Part shown: positions 48,752 to 58,023 of the stretch, piece by piece
Layout of the letters: each line of letters begins with the position of its first letter
Numbering within the stretch: the stretch's first letter is position 1
Assembly (NCBI RefSeq): GCF_003332275.1
Contig: NZ_QOVA01000018.1
Coordinates: 1 to 64,000 of the forward strand
Direction: 5' to 3'
Length of the DNA: 64,000 bases
DNA from: Edaphovirga cremea
GTDB lineage: Bacteria > Pseudomonadota > Gammaproteobacteria > Enterobacterales > Enterobacteriaceae
Translations under genes and position numbers: made by a program
The notes under the pieces: model-generated
Database searches by the model: none
What the model was told of the DNA's origin: nothing
What the model saw: the letters and a program-made list of their open reading frames with translations, nothing else

Positions 48752-48759
48752 CAGATAGC

Positions 48760-48797
48760 CCCCGGTCGCCTCAGGCTGCCGGGGGTTTTTCTTTCTT
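48760..48797 (+). terminator. Strong terminator between the adhesin and its secretion genes
   Basis: CCCCCGG pairs with CCGGGGG, with an inner GCC/GGC stem. It is followed by TTTTTCTTTCTTT. It lies 9 bp after the adhesin stop and 124 bp before the TolC-like gene, so exporter transcription must read through it or start afresh. Confidence 0.85.
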
Positions 48798-48920
48798 TAC
48801 CATACCCCGGCCATGCAACTGCATAAGGACGGTGGGAAAGGCGAATACGCGGTATGGCATGCCGTGAATGAGGGCAGGGAAGCGTCCAATAAAAGTCTCG
48901 GAAAACGTGTGGTGTCGGTA

Positions 48921-50297
48921 ATGGCGAAGCAAACAGGTAGGCAGCGTGCCGGGATAGTGCCCGGCAGCTTGGGGGGAGTCATTCTGCTCGCGTTGGGGAC
49001 GATGGTGCAAGCCGCAGATAAACAACCGGAATTCAACTGGCAGGCCGCACCGACGCAAGAGATGCGCAACAGCCTGAGCCTGCGGGAAGCGATTTTGCGC
49101 GCCTTTGCGCGTAATCCGCAAATAGCCCAGGCTGCGGCGCAAATCCGCGTCGGCGGCGGGGATCTTGATGTGGCAAAAAGTGCCTGGTATCCACAAATTT
49201 CACTGCAAGGAACGGCTGGGAAATCCCGCCAGACTGACTCGGCAGGTAGCCTGGATAGCAACGCGTCTGGCGGCATCCAACTGAGCCAGTTGTTGTATGA
49301 CTTTGGTAAAACCGGCGGCAGTATTGATGAACAGGAGCAGTTATCAGAATCGTATCGTTATGCCTTGTTCAGCACCATGACCGATGTCGCACTGAGTACG
49401 CTGAGCGCCTATTTGCAGGTGAAACGTTATCAGGCGCTCACCCTGGCGGCGCGGGACAATATTGACTCACTCGAACGGGTGCGCGGAACCGCTGAACTGC
49501 GCGCCAACGCCGGGTTGAGTTCGCAGTCGGACGTACTACAGGCGCAGACCCGCATTGCCGGTATGCGCGCCACACTGGAACAGTACCGGGCGCAGCAGCG
49601 ATCGGCGCAGGCGCAATTGACCGTGCTGACCGGCGTGGTGTCCGACAATCTGCCAGATCTGCCCGAAAGCTTGTTGAAACAGACTATCACGCTGAACAAA
49701 ATCCCCTATGAAAACAGTGCATTGGTGCGCAGCGCACAGGCCAGACAGAAAGCAGCCATTGAACGCGTGCGCCAAAGCGAAGCGCAGCATTGGCCAACCA
49801 TCAAAGTCCAGGCTGGCCGCACCCGCTACGAAAACGACAACGGGCCTTCTTACTGGGATGACCAGTTACAACTGGCGGTCGATGCGCCGGTTTATCAAGG
49901 CGGTGCCGTCAGCGCCAAAGTACGATCCGCCCAAGGGGAGCGCGCCGCCGCTCAGGCCGAAGTGGAAAAAGCCAAGCTGGATATCAATCAGAAAGCCTCC
50001 ACCTCCTACGCCGACATGATCGGTGCCCAACAGCGGCAGCGGGCAGGTGACGATCAATTGCTCAGCGCCACCCACACCCGCAGCGTCTATCAGGACGAAT
50101 ACAAACTCAGCAAGCGCAGCCTGAATGATTTGCTGAGCGTCGAACAGGACGTTTTTCAGGCCGATACCATGCGCCTGAGCGCGCTGTACGACGGTTGGGA
50201 CGCCACGGTGCAGTACGCCGCCGCGGTCGATAATTTGCTCGATATGTTAAGCATTGATCGGCAAGAGCAAGCCGGAGATTCCCTCCCTTCCCTTTAA
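48921..50297 (+). CDS. TolC-family outer-membrane channel of the adhesin type I secretion system
   Basis: 458 residues from the ATG at 48921. The frame is open 36 codons more, but this start places a basic segment and a hydrophobic core ending in TMVQA-AD, a good signal peptide. The Shine-Dalgarno is weak. The body shows the two TolC-type outer-membrane efflux repeats: LSLREAILRAFARNPQIAQAAAQIR, then the second half beginning near ALVRSAQARQKAAIERV, with long alpha-helical stretches and LQLAVDAPVYQGGAV. It matches the LapE/AggA/BapB branch found with LapB-type exporters, and the ABC and adaptor genes follow, so it is dedicated to the adhesin rather than housekeeping tolC. Confidence 0.88.
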   Translation: MAKQTGRQRAGIVPGSLGGVILLALGTMVQAADKQPEFNWQAAPTQEMRNSLSLREAILRAFARNPQIAQAAAQIRVGGGDLDVAKSAWYPQISLQGTAGKSRQTDSAGSLDSNASGGIQLSQLLYDFGKTGGSIDEQEQLSESYRYALFSTMTDVALSTLSAYLQVKRYQALTLAARDNIDSLERVRGTAELRANAGLSSQSDVLQAQTRIAGMRATLEQYRAQQRSAQAQLTVLTGVVSDNLPDLPESLLKQTITLNKIPYENSALVRSAQARQKAAIERVRQSEAQHWPTIKVQAGRTRYENDNGPSYWDDQLQLAVDAPVYQGGAVSAKVRSAQGERAAAQAEVEKAKLDINQKASTSYADMIGAQQRQRAGDDQLLSATHTRSVYQDEYKLSKRSLNDLLSVEQDVFQADTMRLSALYDGWDATVQYAAAVDNLLDMLSIDRQEQAGDSLPSL

Positions 50298-50480
50298 AAA
50301 GATAGTGGGGACTACTGCGCTTCGCCATTCCGGGCTTACGCAGTGCTCAAAATCCTCACGTACTACGTGTACGCTCCGGTTTTTGCGCGCTGGGTGCACC
50401 CGGACTGGCTTTGCTCGCTACGTCCTAAGCATTGATGGTGGGGCGATTGGTAATAAAAAGTTTAAACAGACAGGGGTTAT
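50298..50480 (+). other. 183-bp gap inside the secretion operon
   Basis: No gene seen. It contains GTACTACGTGTACGCTCCGG and a GGTTTTTGCGCGC segment that look like a dispersed intergenic repeat rather than operon-specific sequence. It ends with AGGGG at 50472-50476, the Shine-Dalgarno of the ABC gene. Confidence 0.4.
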
Positions 50481-52637
50481 ATGACGGAACAACAAAGGGT
50501 ACCCATTACGACCGATGTCTGGATCAGCGCAATGGTCAGGGCGGCGGCGGCTTTCGGTAAGCCGGTCGATCCACTGTTTTTGCGTCAGCAGATGCGCTGG
50601 TTTGAGCAACTGGGCTGGGCGCGCCAACTGGAAAGAATGAGCGGGCTGGTGGGTCTGCAAGTCAGCATTGTGAAGCGGGATCGGGTGCGCTGGAGGACGC
50701 AAGTGCTGCCGGTGATCGTTACACTCGAACAGGGCAGCATCGCGGTGATCGAAGGGCTGGATGATGAGGGCCAGGCGATCTATTGGCTCAATGACGGTGG
50801 TGATCTGACGCGCAAAGCTGATTTGGCTGAACTGCTCGGGCAGAGCGACGGCAACGTGGTGCTGGTCGGGATTGCTGCCCGTGGGCGCGATAAGCGTATC
50901 GACGAATTTGTGCAGCCTTACCGCAAGCACTGGTTCTGGCATAACTTTCGCGGCGCGGGGCGCAAAATCGCCGAAATCTCGCTGGCATCGGTGGTCGGCA
51001 ATGTGCTGGCGCTGGCCGGAATTCTGTTCTCGATGCAAATTTATGATCGGGTGATCCCGGCGCAATCCTTCCCTACGCTGTGGGTGCTGTTCTTTGGCGT
51101 GCTGCTGGCGGCGGCGGTGGAGTACGGTATCCGCCTGATGCGCACGCAAGTCTCCGATCTGATGGGAAAACGCATCGACCTCAACGTCTCGTCGATGTTC
51201 TTTGTGCGGGCGATGAACATCAAAAATGAGGCGCGGCCAAAGTCGACCGGATCGTTTATTTCGCAATTGCGCGAGATCGATCAGGTGCGTGAACTGCTGA
51301 CCTCAACCACCGTTGGCGCAGCGGCGGATATGCCATTTGTCCTGCTGTTTCTGGTGATCATGGCGTTTATCGGCGGGCCTCTGGTGATCATTCCGCTGCT
51401 GGCGATCCCGCTGATTGTTATTCCTGGCCTGCTGATCCAGATCCCGATGGCCAGGCTGGCGAAAGAGGGCATGCGCGAAGGGGCGCTGCGCAATGCGGTG
51501 CTGGTCGAGGCGATTGAAGGCATTGAGGACATCAAGGCGTTGCAGGCCGAACCCTATTTCCAGCGCCAGTGGGAGCAAACGCATGAAGTGGGCGCGGCCA
51601 TCGGCATGAAACAACGGCTGTGGGGCGCGCGGCTGACGGGCTGGGCGTCCACGGTTCAGCAGCTTACCTATGCCGGAATGCTGGTTTTCGGGACTTATCT
51701 GGTACTGAGTGGGGATATCACTACCGGTACGCTGGTCGCCAGCAGTCTGCTCTCTTCCCGTACCATTGCGCCGTTGATGCAGCTCACGATGGTGTTCTCA
51801 CGCTGGCAGCACGCCAAGAGCGCAATGAAAGGATTGGACGAGTTGCTGAAAAAGCCCCTCGATCGCCCGGATGATGAGGATCTGGCGCACTGTCCGGCGC
51901 TATGCGGCCACTATCAATTACATAATTTGCAGTACAGCTATGATCCCGAACAGGGGCCGAATGTGATTGGCGTTGGCAAGCTGGAGATCAAGCCCGGTGA
52001 ACGGGTGGCGATTCTCGGCAAAGTCGGGGCAGGAAAATCCACGCTATTGAAACTGCTCTCCGGTCAGGCTTCCGCCAGCAAAGGCAAAGTGATTATTGAT
52101 GGCGTGGATATCAGCCACATTGAACCTGCGGATGTACGTCGGCAGCTCGGCTATCTGTCGCAGGATTCGCGGCTGTTTTTTGGCAGCCTGCGGCAGAATC
52201 TGATGCTGGGAAATCCCCATGCCAACGATCAGGAGATGCTTCAGGCGCTGCGGATCAGCGGCGCGCTGAGCATGGTTCAGCAGGATGCCGCCAGCCTCGA
52301 TCGCATTATCAACGAAGGCGGGCGCGGACTGTCCGGCGGGCAGCGGCAGATGGTCTTGATCAGCCGTATGATTTTGCGCAATCCACAGATTGTGCTGATG
52401 GACGAGCCGACCGCGTCGATGGACGAACAATTGGAAGAGTACGTCATCCGCCAGATGCACGGTTGGCTGACCGGGCGCACGCTGGTTCTGGTGACCCATC
52501 GTCCGGCGTTGTTGAAACTCGTCGATCGGATTGTGGTGATGGACAACGGTCGCGTGCTGGCCGACGGGCCGCGCGACCAGATTTTGGCCAGCGCATTGCC
52601 GAAACCCGAAAACACTTCCCGTCAGGGCGCGGCATAA
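50481..52637 (+). CDS. Type I secretion ABC exporter (LapB/HlyB type)
   Basis: 718 residues. An N-terminal C39-peptidase-like domain (about 1-130) has no Cys at all, so it is a non-cleaving substrate-docking (CLD) domain. Six membrane spans follow (about 165-450). The nucleotide-binding domain has Walker A GKVGAGKST, signature LSGGQRQM, Walker B VLMDEPTASMD and the switch His in LVTHRP. It powers export of the giant adhesin across both membranes with the neighbouring TolC-like and HlyD-like proteins. AGGGG precedes the ATG. The adaptor gene starts 11 bp downstream. Confidence 0.94.
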   Translation: MTEQQRVPITTDVWISAMVRAAAAFGKPVDPLFLRQQMRWFEQLGWARQLERMSGLVGLQVSIVKRDRVRWRTQVLPVIVTLEQGSIAVIEGLDDEGQAIYWLNDGGDLTRKADLAELLGQSDGNVVLVGIAARGRDKRIDEFVQPYRKHWFWHNFRGAGRKIAEISLASVVGNVLALAGILFSMQIYDRVIPAQSFPTLWVLFFGVLLAAAVEYGIRLMRTQVSDLMGKRIDLNVSSMFFVRAMNIKNEARPKSTGSFISQLREIDQVRELLTSTTVGAAADMPFVLLFLVIMAFIGGPLVIIPLLAIPLIVIPGLLIQIPMARLAKEGMREGALRNAVLVEAIEGIEDIKALQAEPYFQRQWEQTHEVGAAIGMKQRLWGARLTGWASTVQQLTYAGMLVFGTYLVLSGDITTGTLVASSLLSSRTIAPLMQLTMVFSRWQHAKSAMKGLDELLKKPLDRPDDEDLAHCPALCGHYQLHNLQYSYDPEQGPNVIGVGKLEIKPGERVAILGKVGAGKSTLLKLLSGQASASKGKVIIDGVDISHIEPADVRRQLGYLSQDSRLFFGSLRQNLMLGNPHANDQEMLQALRISGALSMVQQDAASLDRIINEGGRGLSGGQRQMVLISRMILRNPQIVLMDEPTASMDEQLEEYVIRQMHGWLTGRTLVLVTHRPALLKLVDRIVVMDNGRVLADGPRDQILASALPKPENTSRQGAA

Positions 52638-52648
52638 GGAGCAGCGGC

Positions 52649-53818
52649 ATGTCCAATTCACTTTTGCAGGATGACTTTGACCGCCAGCATCGGCGCGTTT
52701 CCGGCATCATTTGGTTGTCTCTGGTTGGACTGATCGTTTTTTTCATCTGGGCCTATTTTGCCATTCTTGATGAAGTGACGGTGGGCACGGGCAAAGTGAC
52801 GCCATCCAGTCGTGCCCAGCAGATCGAGACTTTCGACGGCGGGGTGATTAAAGAGTTACTGGTCCAGGAAGGTTCGATCGTCGACAAAGGGCAAATTCTG
52901 GCGCGTCTGGATCCCACCCGCTTCCAGTCTAATTACGGAGAAGCGGCGTCGCGCGTGCTGACGCTGAAGGCGTCATCGGAACGCCTGCGCGCGGAGCTGA
53001 CGGGAGCCGATTTGCAATTCAGCGCAGATGTCATGAAAGCGCCTGACGTCGTGGCGCGCGAACGCCAGCTTTATCAGTCGCGGCGGCAGAATCGGGATGA
53101 AACGGTAAGCAATTTGCAACAATCGCTGAAACTGGTGAATCAGGAGCTCTCCATGACTGAACCGTTGGTGGCAAAAGGCGCGGCGGGGCAGGTCGAGGTG
53201 ATTCGCCTGCGTCGTCAGGCCAGTGATATTCGCGGCAAAATTGATGAGGCCAAAAACCAGTATGCGGTGCGGGCGCGTGAAGAGCAGGTCAAGAATAATG
53301 GCGATCTGGATGCTGAAATGCAGGTGATGGCCGGTAAAGAGGATCAAGTGACCCGCTCTGAGCTGTTTTCACCGGTTCACGGCATCGTAAAAGATATTCA
53401 GGTGACTACGGTGGGCGGCGTCTTGCAGCCCGGTGGCAAACTGATGGAAATTGTTCCCATCGAAGATCAACTGTTAATTGAAACGCGCATTAATCCACGC
53501 GATATCGCTTATATTCGCCCCGGTTTGGCGGCCACGGTTAAGATCAGCGCCTACGACTCATCGATTTATGGCAATCTCAACGGTAAAGTGGAGACCGTTT
53601 CCCCGGATACCTTGCAGGACGAGGTAAAGCGCGATCAATTTTACTACCGCGTCTATGTCCGCACCGACCGTGCGACGCTGACCAATAAAAGTGGCCGTGA
53701 ATTCCCGATTGTGCCGGGCATGGTGGCGAGCGTGGAGATCAAGACCGGTCAGAAAAGCGTATTGGATTATATGATTAAGCCGTTGAATAAGGTCAAAGAG
53801 TCTTTACGCGAAAGGTAA
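52649..53818 (+). CDS. Type I secretion membrane-fusion protein (HlyD/LapC type)
   Basis: 389 residues from the ATG at 52649, which has TAAGGAG 8 bases ahead. A longer frame runs into the ABC gene and is not used. One membrane span lies at about 19-40 (VSGIIWLSLVGLIVFFIWAYFAIL). A lipoyl-like half follows (GKVTPSSRAQQIETFDGGVI, IVDKGQILARLD), then a coiled-coil hairpin at about 90-225, the second lipoyl half (SPVHGIVKDIQVTTVGGVLQ) and a beta-barrel end. It bridges the ABC exporter and the outer-membrane channel. It is the last gene of the secretion operon. Confidence 0.93.
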   Translation: MSNSLLQDDFDRQHRRVSGIIWLSLVGLIVFFIWAYFAILDEVTVGTGKVTPSSRAQQIETFDGGVIKELLVQEGSIVDKGQILARLDPTRFQSNYGEAASRVLTLKASSERLRAELTGADLQFSADVMKAPDVVARERQLYQSRRQNRDETVSNLQQSLKLVNQELSMTEPLVAKGAAGQVEVIRLRRQASDIRGKIDEAKNQYAVRAREEQVKNNGDLDAEMQVMAGKEDQVTRSELFSPVHGIVKDIQVTTVGGVLQPGGKLMEIVPIEDQLLIETRINPRDIAYIRPGLAATVKISAYDSSIYGNLNGKVETVSPDTLQDEVKRDQFYYRVYVRTDRATLTNKSGREFPIVPGMVASVEIKTGQKSVLDYMIKPLNKVKESLRER

Positions 53819-53889
53819 AGAAGTTAAATCCTTTTAAAATAGTTTTAAGTTAACGCCTATTTTCGAATAATATTTTTGTCGGATGTTTT

Positions 53890-53929
53890 ATATTCTGCTG
53901 CATTAAGTAAAATTAATGCAGCAGAATAT
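53890..53929. terminator. 17-bp perfect hairpin between the adaptor gene and the EamA gene
   Basis: ATATTCTGCTGCATTAA and its exact complement flank a 6-base loop. It lies directly against the stop of the minus-strand EamA gene and 71 bp past the adaptor gene, in the right place to end both. No T-run follows on either strand. Confidence 0.55.
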
Positions 53930-53930
53930 A

Positions 53931-54776
53931 TTAGCCAGATTTGGTCACTAAAACGCCGGTCATAATAACGGCGCTGGCGGCAATGCGCAGTCGGCTGGGT
54001 CTCTCTTTTAACATCCACACGGATATCACCATGGCAAAAAGTACGCTGGTTTCGCGTAGTGCGGCGACGAGGGCGATGGGTGTCGTTTTCATGGCCCAAA
54101 TCACTACGCCATAGGCCAAAAGTTGCATTGCTCCGCCCATAATACCTGGCCGCCAACTCTTACGGATTTCACGGAAAATAATCCGCCGGTGACGCAGCCA
54201 CAGCAGAATGAACATCATCAGGCCATTGAGCATGAACAGCCAAAGAATATAACTGATGGGATCGGTCGTGGCGCGGCCTCCGGCACCGTCAGAGAGCGTG
54301 TAGCAGGCGGTGAAAGTGGCCGTGATCAACGCGCAGACTATGGCTTTGCCGGGCATTTTATTGCTGCTTCTGCGTCCGTCAAAGGCCATCATGAGCACGC
54401 CGCCAATCAAAATTATCGCCCCCAGCAAGGCCACCGGCTGCGGAATTTCCGCCAGAATCAGCCACGAAAGCAGCGCACTCAGCAGAGGCGCCACGCCGCG
54501 GGAAATAGGATAAATTTGGCTGAAATCAGCTAGTTCATAAGCCTTGCTTAAGAACAGACAATAACCGGTATGGAAGCCAACGGATAATAACAACCACGGA
54601 AGTGCGTTAATGGAAGGCAAATCGACAAAAAATATACCCGCCAGCGAAATAACCCCAGAAAAAATAACGATAACTGAGAGCGCAATAAAACGATCGCCGC
54701 CAATCTTCACCAATGCATTCCAACTGGCGTGAAGTATTGCTGCACCCAAAACGGCGAAAAATACCATCGAGTCCAT
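53931..54776 (-). CDS. EamA/DMT-superfamily transporter
   Basis: 281 residues with about ten hydrophobic spans arranged as two EamA repeats. The first has ILHASWNALVKIGGDRF and the second repeats the pattern with an end block ALVAALRETSVLFAMVISVWMLKE, a DMT hallmark. The ATG at 54776 has GGGAGAG just upstream; the open frame continues 21 codons above it without support. The family exports metabolites or amino acids, and the substrate is unknown. It stands alone, convergent with the secretion operon. Confidence 0.82.
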   Translation of the reverse strand: MDSMVFFAVLGAAILHASWNALVKIGGDRFIALSVIVIFSGVISLAGIFFVDLPSINALPWLLLSVGFHTGYCLFLSKAYELADFSQIYPISRGVAPLLSALLSWLILAEIPQPVALLGAIILIGGVLMMAFDGRRSSNKMPGKAIVCALITATFTACYTLSDGAGGRATTDPISYILWLFMLNGLMMFILLWLRHRRIIFREIRKSWRPGIMGGAMQLLAYGVVIWAMKTTPIALVAALRETSVLFAMVISVWMLKERPSRLRIAASAVIMTGVLVTKSG

Positions 54777-55184
54777 GTGCTCTCCCTGTACTGAAGCCAG
54801 TTTTCCGTATTGGCTCAGATAATTAAGTACGGATGACAATACTATTTAAATTTGATGACAATCACAACATGCTAAAGTTTTATCTGATCCTTGAGTAACC
54901 GATGGTACGCCACGAGTGAGGCCGGGGTACTATGCAGGTCTTGAGCGAACAAGGCAGGCAGCAAAAGTCATGTCTGGCGTTTAACGCTATTGGCAATAGA
55001 ATTATTCACCAAATAAATATTATTAAATAATTCATTATTTATATGGCATGAATAATATTCTGGTCATGAGCTTATTCAGAGTGTAATAATTAAATGGCAG
55101 GCGGAAATTTTAATGTTTTATTGGTCGTTTCTTTTAGCGACTCTCTTCGCCATAGCGTTTTCTAACATTCTGAGGGTATTTTTG
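54777..55184. other. 408-bp gap between the EamA gene and yaaI
   Basis: AT-rich from about 54990 to 55110. It holds the divergent control regions of the two flanking genes. No gene or clear operator was seen. Confidence 0.5.
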
Positions 55185-55586
55185 ATGAAATATTATCGTG
55201 GGGCTTTATGCGTGTTGGCCGGGCTGGCAATGATCTCCTCGGCATATGCCAACGACCACAAGGCGCTGGGAGTGATCGCCTTTCCGCGCAACGATACCAA
55301 CGACTTAACGCTCAAACTGCCGGTGTGCCGGGTGGTGAAGCGCATCCAGCTTGAAGTCGGGCACGGCGATGTGCATATCGATGGCGCAACGGCCTATTTC
55401 AAAGTGGGAGGCGGCACCAGCCAGAATCTGAGTGTCCCGGCAGATATAAAAGAAGGTTCCACCACCGATTGGATCGATATCAATAGTGATAACGATAATC
55501 GTCGCTGCGTCAGTAAAATTACGTTCTCCGGACATACGGTCAATTCTTCGGATATGGCCAGCGTGAAGATTTGGGGCGATGACTGA
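55185..55586 (+). CDS. yaaI: YaaI-like DUF2541 periplasmic protein
   Basis: 133 residues (E. coli YaaI 134). A signal peptide ([22 protein letters not shown]) ends before [18 protein letters not shown]. The mature part is nearly identical in outline to Yaa[41 protein letters not shown] and [20 protein letters not shown]. The two mature Cys (in PVCR and RRCVS) may form a disulfide. The ATG at 55185 has GAGGG ahead; 24 upstream codons in frame are not used. Function unknown. In E. coli this gene lies elsewhere, near dnaK. Confidence 0.85.
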   Translation: MKYYRGALCVLAGLAMISSAYANDHKALGVIAFPRNDTNDLTLKLPVCRVVKRIQLEVGHGDVHIDGATAYFKVGGGTSQNLSVPADIKEGSTTDWIDINSDNDNRRCVSKITFSGHTVNSSDMASVKIWGDD

Positions 55587-55735
55587 TATTGAGGTTTGAT
55601 GGCGTGAGAGCCCATTAATATGGGGTTCCACGCCGGAAACGCCGAAATTTCCGTGACGTATAATTTTGACGTTCGGCTATCTGTACGTAAGACCAGCGGT
55701 TCGTCATGGAGACACGCTATTAGCATGGAGCAGTT

Positions 55736-56428
55736 ATGTACTACAGCAATGAAGTCATACGTTATTTGCAGTCTAATAAAATCCTCGCACTGAAGCTCGA
55801 CCACGCATTAACGGGCGTCGGAAAAGCGGTATCCAATCAGATTGACACAATAGGAGCAGGCGCAAAACGCGCGTTGTTTTACACATCCTGCTTTACTGAT
55901 GAATATCAGGACGTCTGTCAGCAACAAAAGATCGAAGATATTCGATTCAAAAATGGCGTTATCCACCTTCTTAAACATGGCAACTTCGTCTATGACATGC
56001 TTAAAATCTATTTCGAAGAAATATTTAAATACAAAACATCCGATCAAATAGATCACATAAAAAAAATTCTCATGGCGGTAAATATCCACATCGCCGCCAG
56101 CTATCTAACCAAAGCAGGATTCGTTTTAGCTACCGCTACATCCGTCGCTGTTGGCATGAATCTTAAACTTGATCTGAGTGTCTTAGCAGGAAATACGGCT
56201 GGCATTACGTTAACGGTAGCTGGCCTATATGGTGTTGTTCAGAAGGCAGCAGATAGCGCCCATCGACTTCATTTTACCTATCCGGTTTATTACGCCGCGT
56301 TATACGCACAAAAATTAGAAATGATGTATTTCCTGATAGAACCATTATTTGAGCGGGCTGGTGCGCTGAAAGCACAGTGGGCATCGCATAGTGATATTGC
56401 TGAAATTATCACCAGGATGATTCGATAA
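55736..56428 (+). CDS. Unrecognised 230-residue protein, first gene of a pair
   Basis: I do not recognise this family. The N-terminal half is mixed and charged, with the pair CFTDEYQDVC near residue 52. The middle (about 115-170) carries two hydrophobic helices (NIHIAASYLTKAGFVLATATSVAVGM and LAGNTAGITLTVAGLYGVVQ, in part) that could enter the membrane. The end is helical and amphipathic. There is no signal peptide. GGAG lies 5 bases before the ATG. Base composition is AT-richer than the flanking aga and adhesin genes, suggesting acquisition. The next small membrane gene starts 2 bp after its stop, so the two are one unit. Confidence 0.7.
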   Translation: MYYSNEVIRYLQSNKILALKLDHALTGVGKAVSNQIDTIGAGAKRALFYTSCFTDEYQDVCQQQKIEDIRFKNGVIHLLKHGNFVYDMLKIYFEEIFKYKTSDQIDHIKKILMAVNIHIAASYLTKAGFVLATATSVAVGMNLKLDLSVLAGNTAGITLTVAGLYGVVQKAADSAHRLHFTYPVYYAALYAQKLEMMYFLIEPLFERAGALKAQWASHSDIAEIITRMIR

Positions 56429-56430
56429 CC

Positions 56431-56619
56431 ATGATGAATTTTATCAGAAGATTTTTTAAGAGATTGTTCAAGTCATTATTTTCGATGTACGGCCCCGCAT
56501 TACTAACACTCTTGTTCGCAGTCGTCTTGGTGCATTTTTTCCCTGATGGCCCTATATGGCCTGTACCCATATTCCTCGTATTCATGCTGGTTATTTTTGG
56601 TCGCTACGTGAAATGGTGA
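56431..56619 (+). CDS. Small two-span membrane protein, second gene of a pair
   Basis: 62 residues: a basic amphipathic start (FIRRFFKRLFKSLF) followed by two hydrophobic segments (about 19-37 and 43-57) and a short positive end (RYVKW). It begins 2 bp after the preceding stop and has no room for its own Shine-Dalgarno beyond the upstream gene's last codons, so coupled translation is likely. The size and pairing could fit an immunity or partner protein, or a holin-like peptide, but nothing in the sequence proves a role. Confidence 0.6.
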   Translation: MMNFIRRFFKRLFKSLFSMYGPALLTLLFAVVLVHFFPDGPIWPVPIFLVFMLVIFGRYVKW

Positions 56620-56656
56620 ACTTCTGACAATGACAGGTTATATCTATTGTCAGAAT

Positions 56657-56681
56657 CAAAAGAGGAGGCAAGGGCCTCCTC
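56657..56681 (-). terminator. Terminator of the aga operon
   Basis: GAGGAGGC pairs with GCCTCCTC around a 4-base loop. Read leftward, as the aga genes are, the stem is followed by TTTTGATT. It lies 35 bp past the kbaY stop. A second inverted repeat, CTGACAAT/ATTGTCAG, sits at about 56625-56653. Confidence 0.8.
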
Positions 56682-56716
56682 AGATTTGTTGGGAAGGGGG
56701 GAGGGTACTTAAAAAA

Positions 56717-57580
<864 letters not shown>

Positions 57581-58015
57581 TTAAATGCCATCCAGATGGA
57601 CGTGCCCGGCACGTTGTTTCTGCTGTTCATGCCACAGGCTGGTCAGCCCACGGCGTCCACATTCCAGCGCCATATCGCGAAAATCAACCACGGTCATGCC
57701 ATCCCTTTCCAGCATCATTTCTGCGGCCAACTGCAAATTGGTGCCGGTGATCACCTCATAATCCGGCTCGTGCTGCGCCAGCAATGCCGACTGCCGGAAA
57801 GGGGAACCGCCCAGCAGATCGCTGAGTACCACCACGCCTTCACCGCTGTCGCAGGTGGTGCAGGCGTGCTGCAACCGGGTGAACAGCGTTTCAGTAGTCA
57901 TCCCCTCGGGAAAATCCACGGCGCAGCACTGCGTTTGCTGGCCGACAACCTGTTCGATAGCCTCAAGCAATCCGCTGGCGAAGCGGCCATGCCCGGTGAT
58001 TACAATGCCTAACAT
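57581..58015 (-). CDS. agaF: PTS system galactosamine/N-acetylgalactosamine-specific EIIA
   Basis: 144 residues, the same length as E. coli AgaF. Mannose-family EIIA with the phospho-acceptor His9 in VITGHGRFASG. The blocks VVVLSDLLGGSPFRQSA, YEVITGTNLQLAAEMMLERD and ALECGRRGLTSLW agree closely with AgaF. It takes phosphate from HPr and gives it to AgaV. AGGAGG lies just before the ATG. It is 8 bp downstream of agaE. Confidence 0.93.
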   Translation of the reverse strand: MLGIVITGHGRFASGLLEAIEQVVGQQTQCCAVDFPEGMTTETLFTRLQHACTTCDSGEGVVVLSDLLGGSPFRQSALLAQHEPDYEVITGTNLQLAAEMMLERDGMTVVDFRDMALECGRRGLTSLWHEQQKQRAGHVHLDGI

Positions 58016-58023
58016 GCCGCCTC

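Noticed and set aside
52463..52648. Extension of the HlyD-like adaptor 62 codons upstream into the ABC gene
   Set aside because: A TAAGGAG ribosome-binding site and a conserved short N-terminus place the start at 52649; the upstream residues are Arg/Gly-rich read-through.
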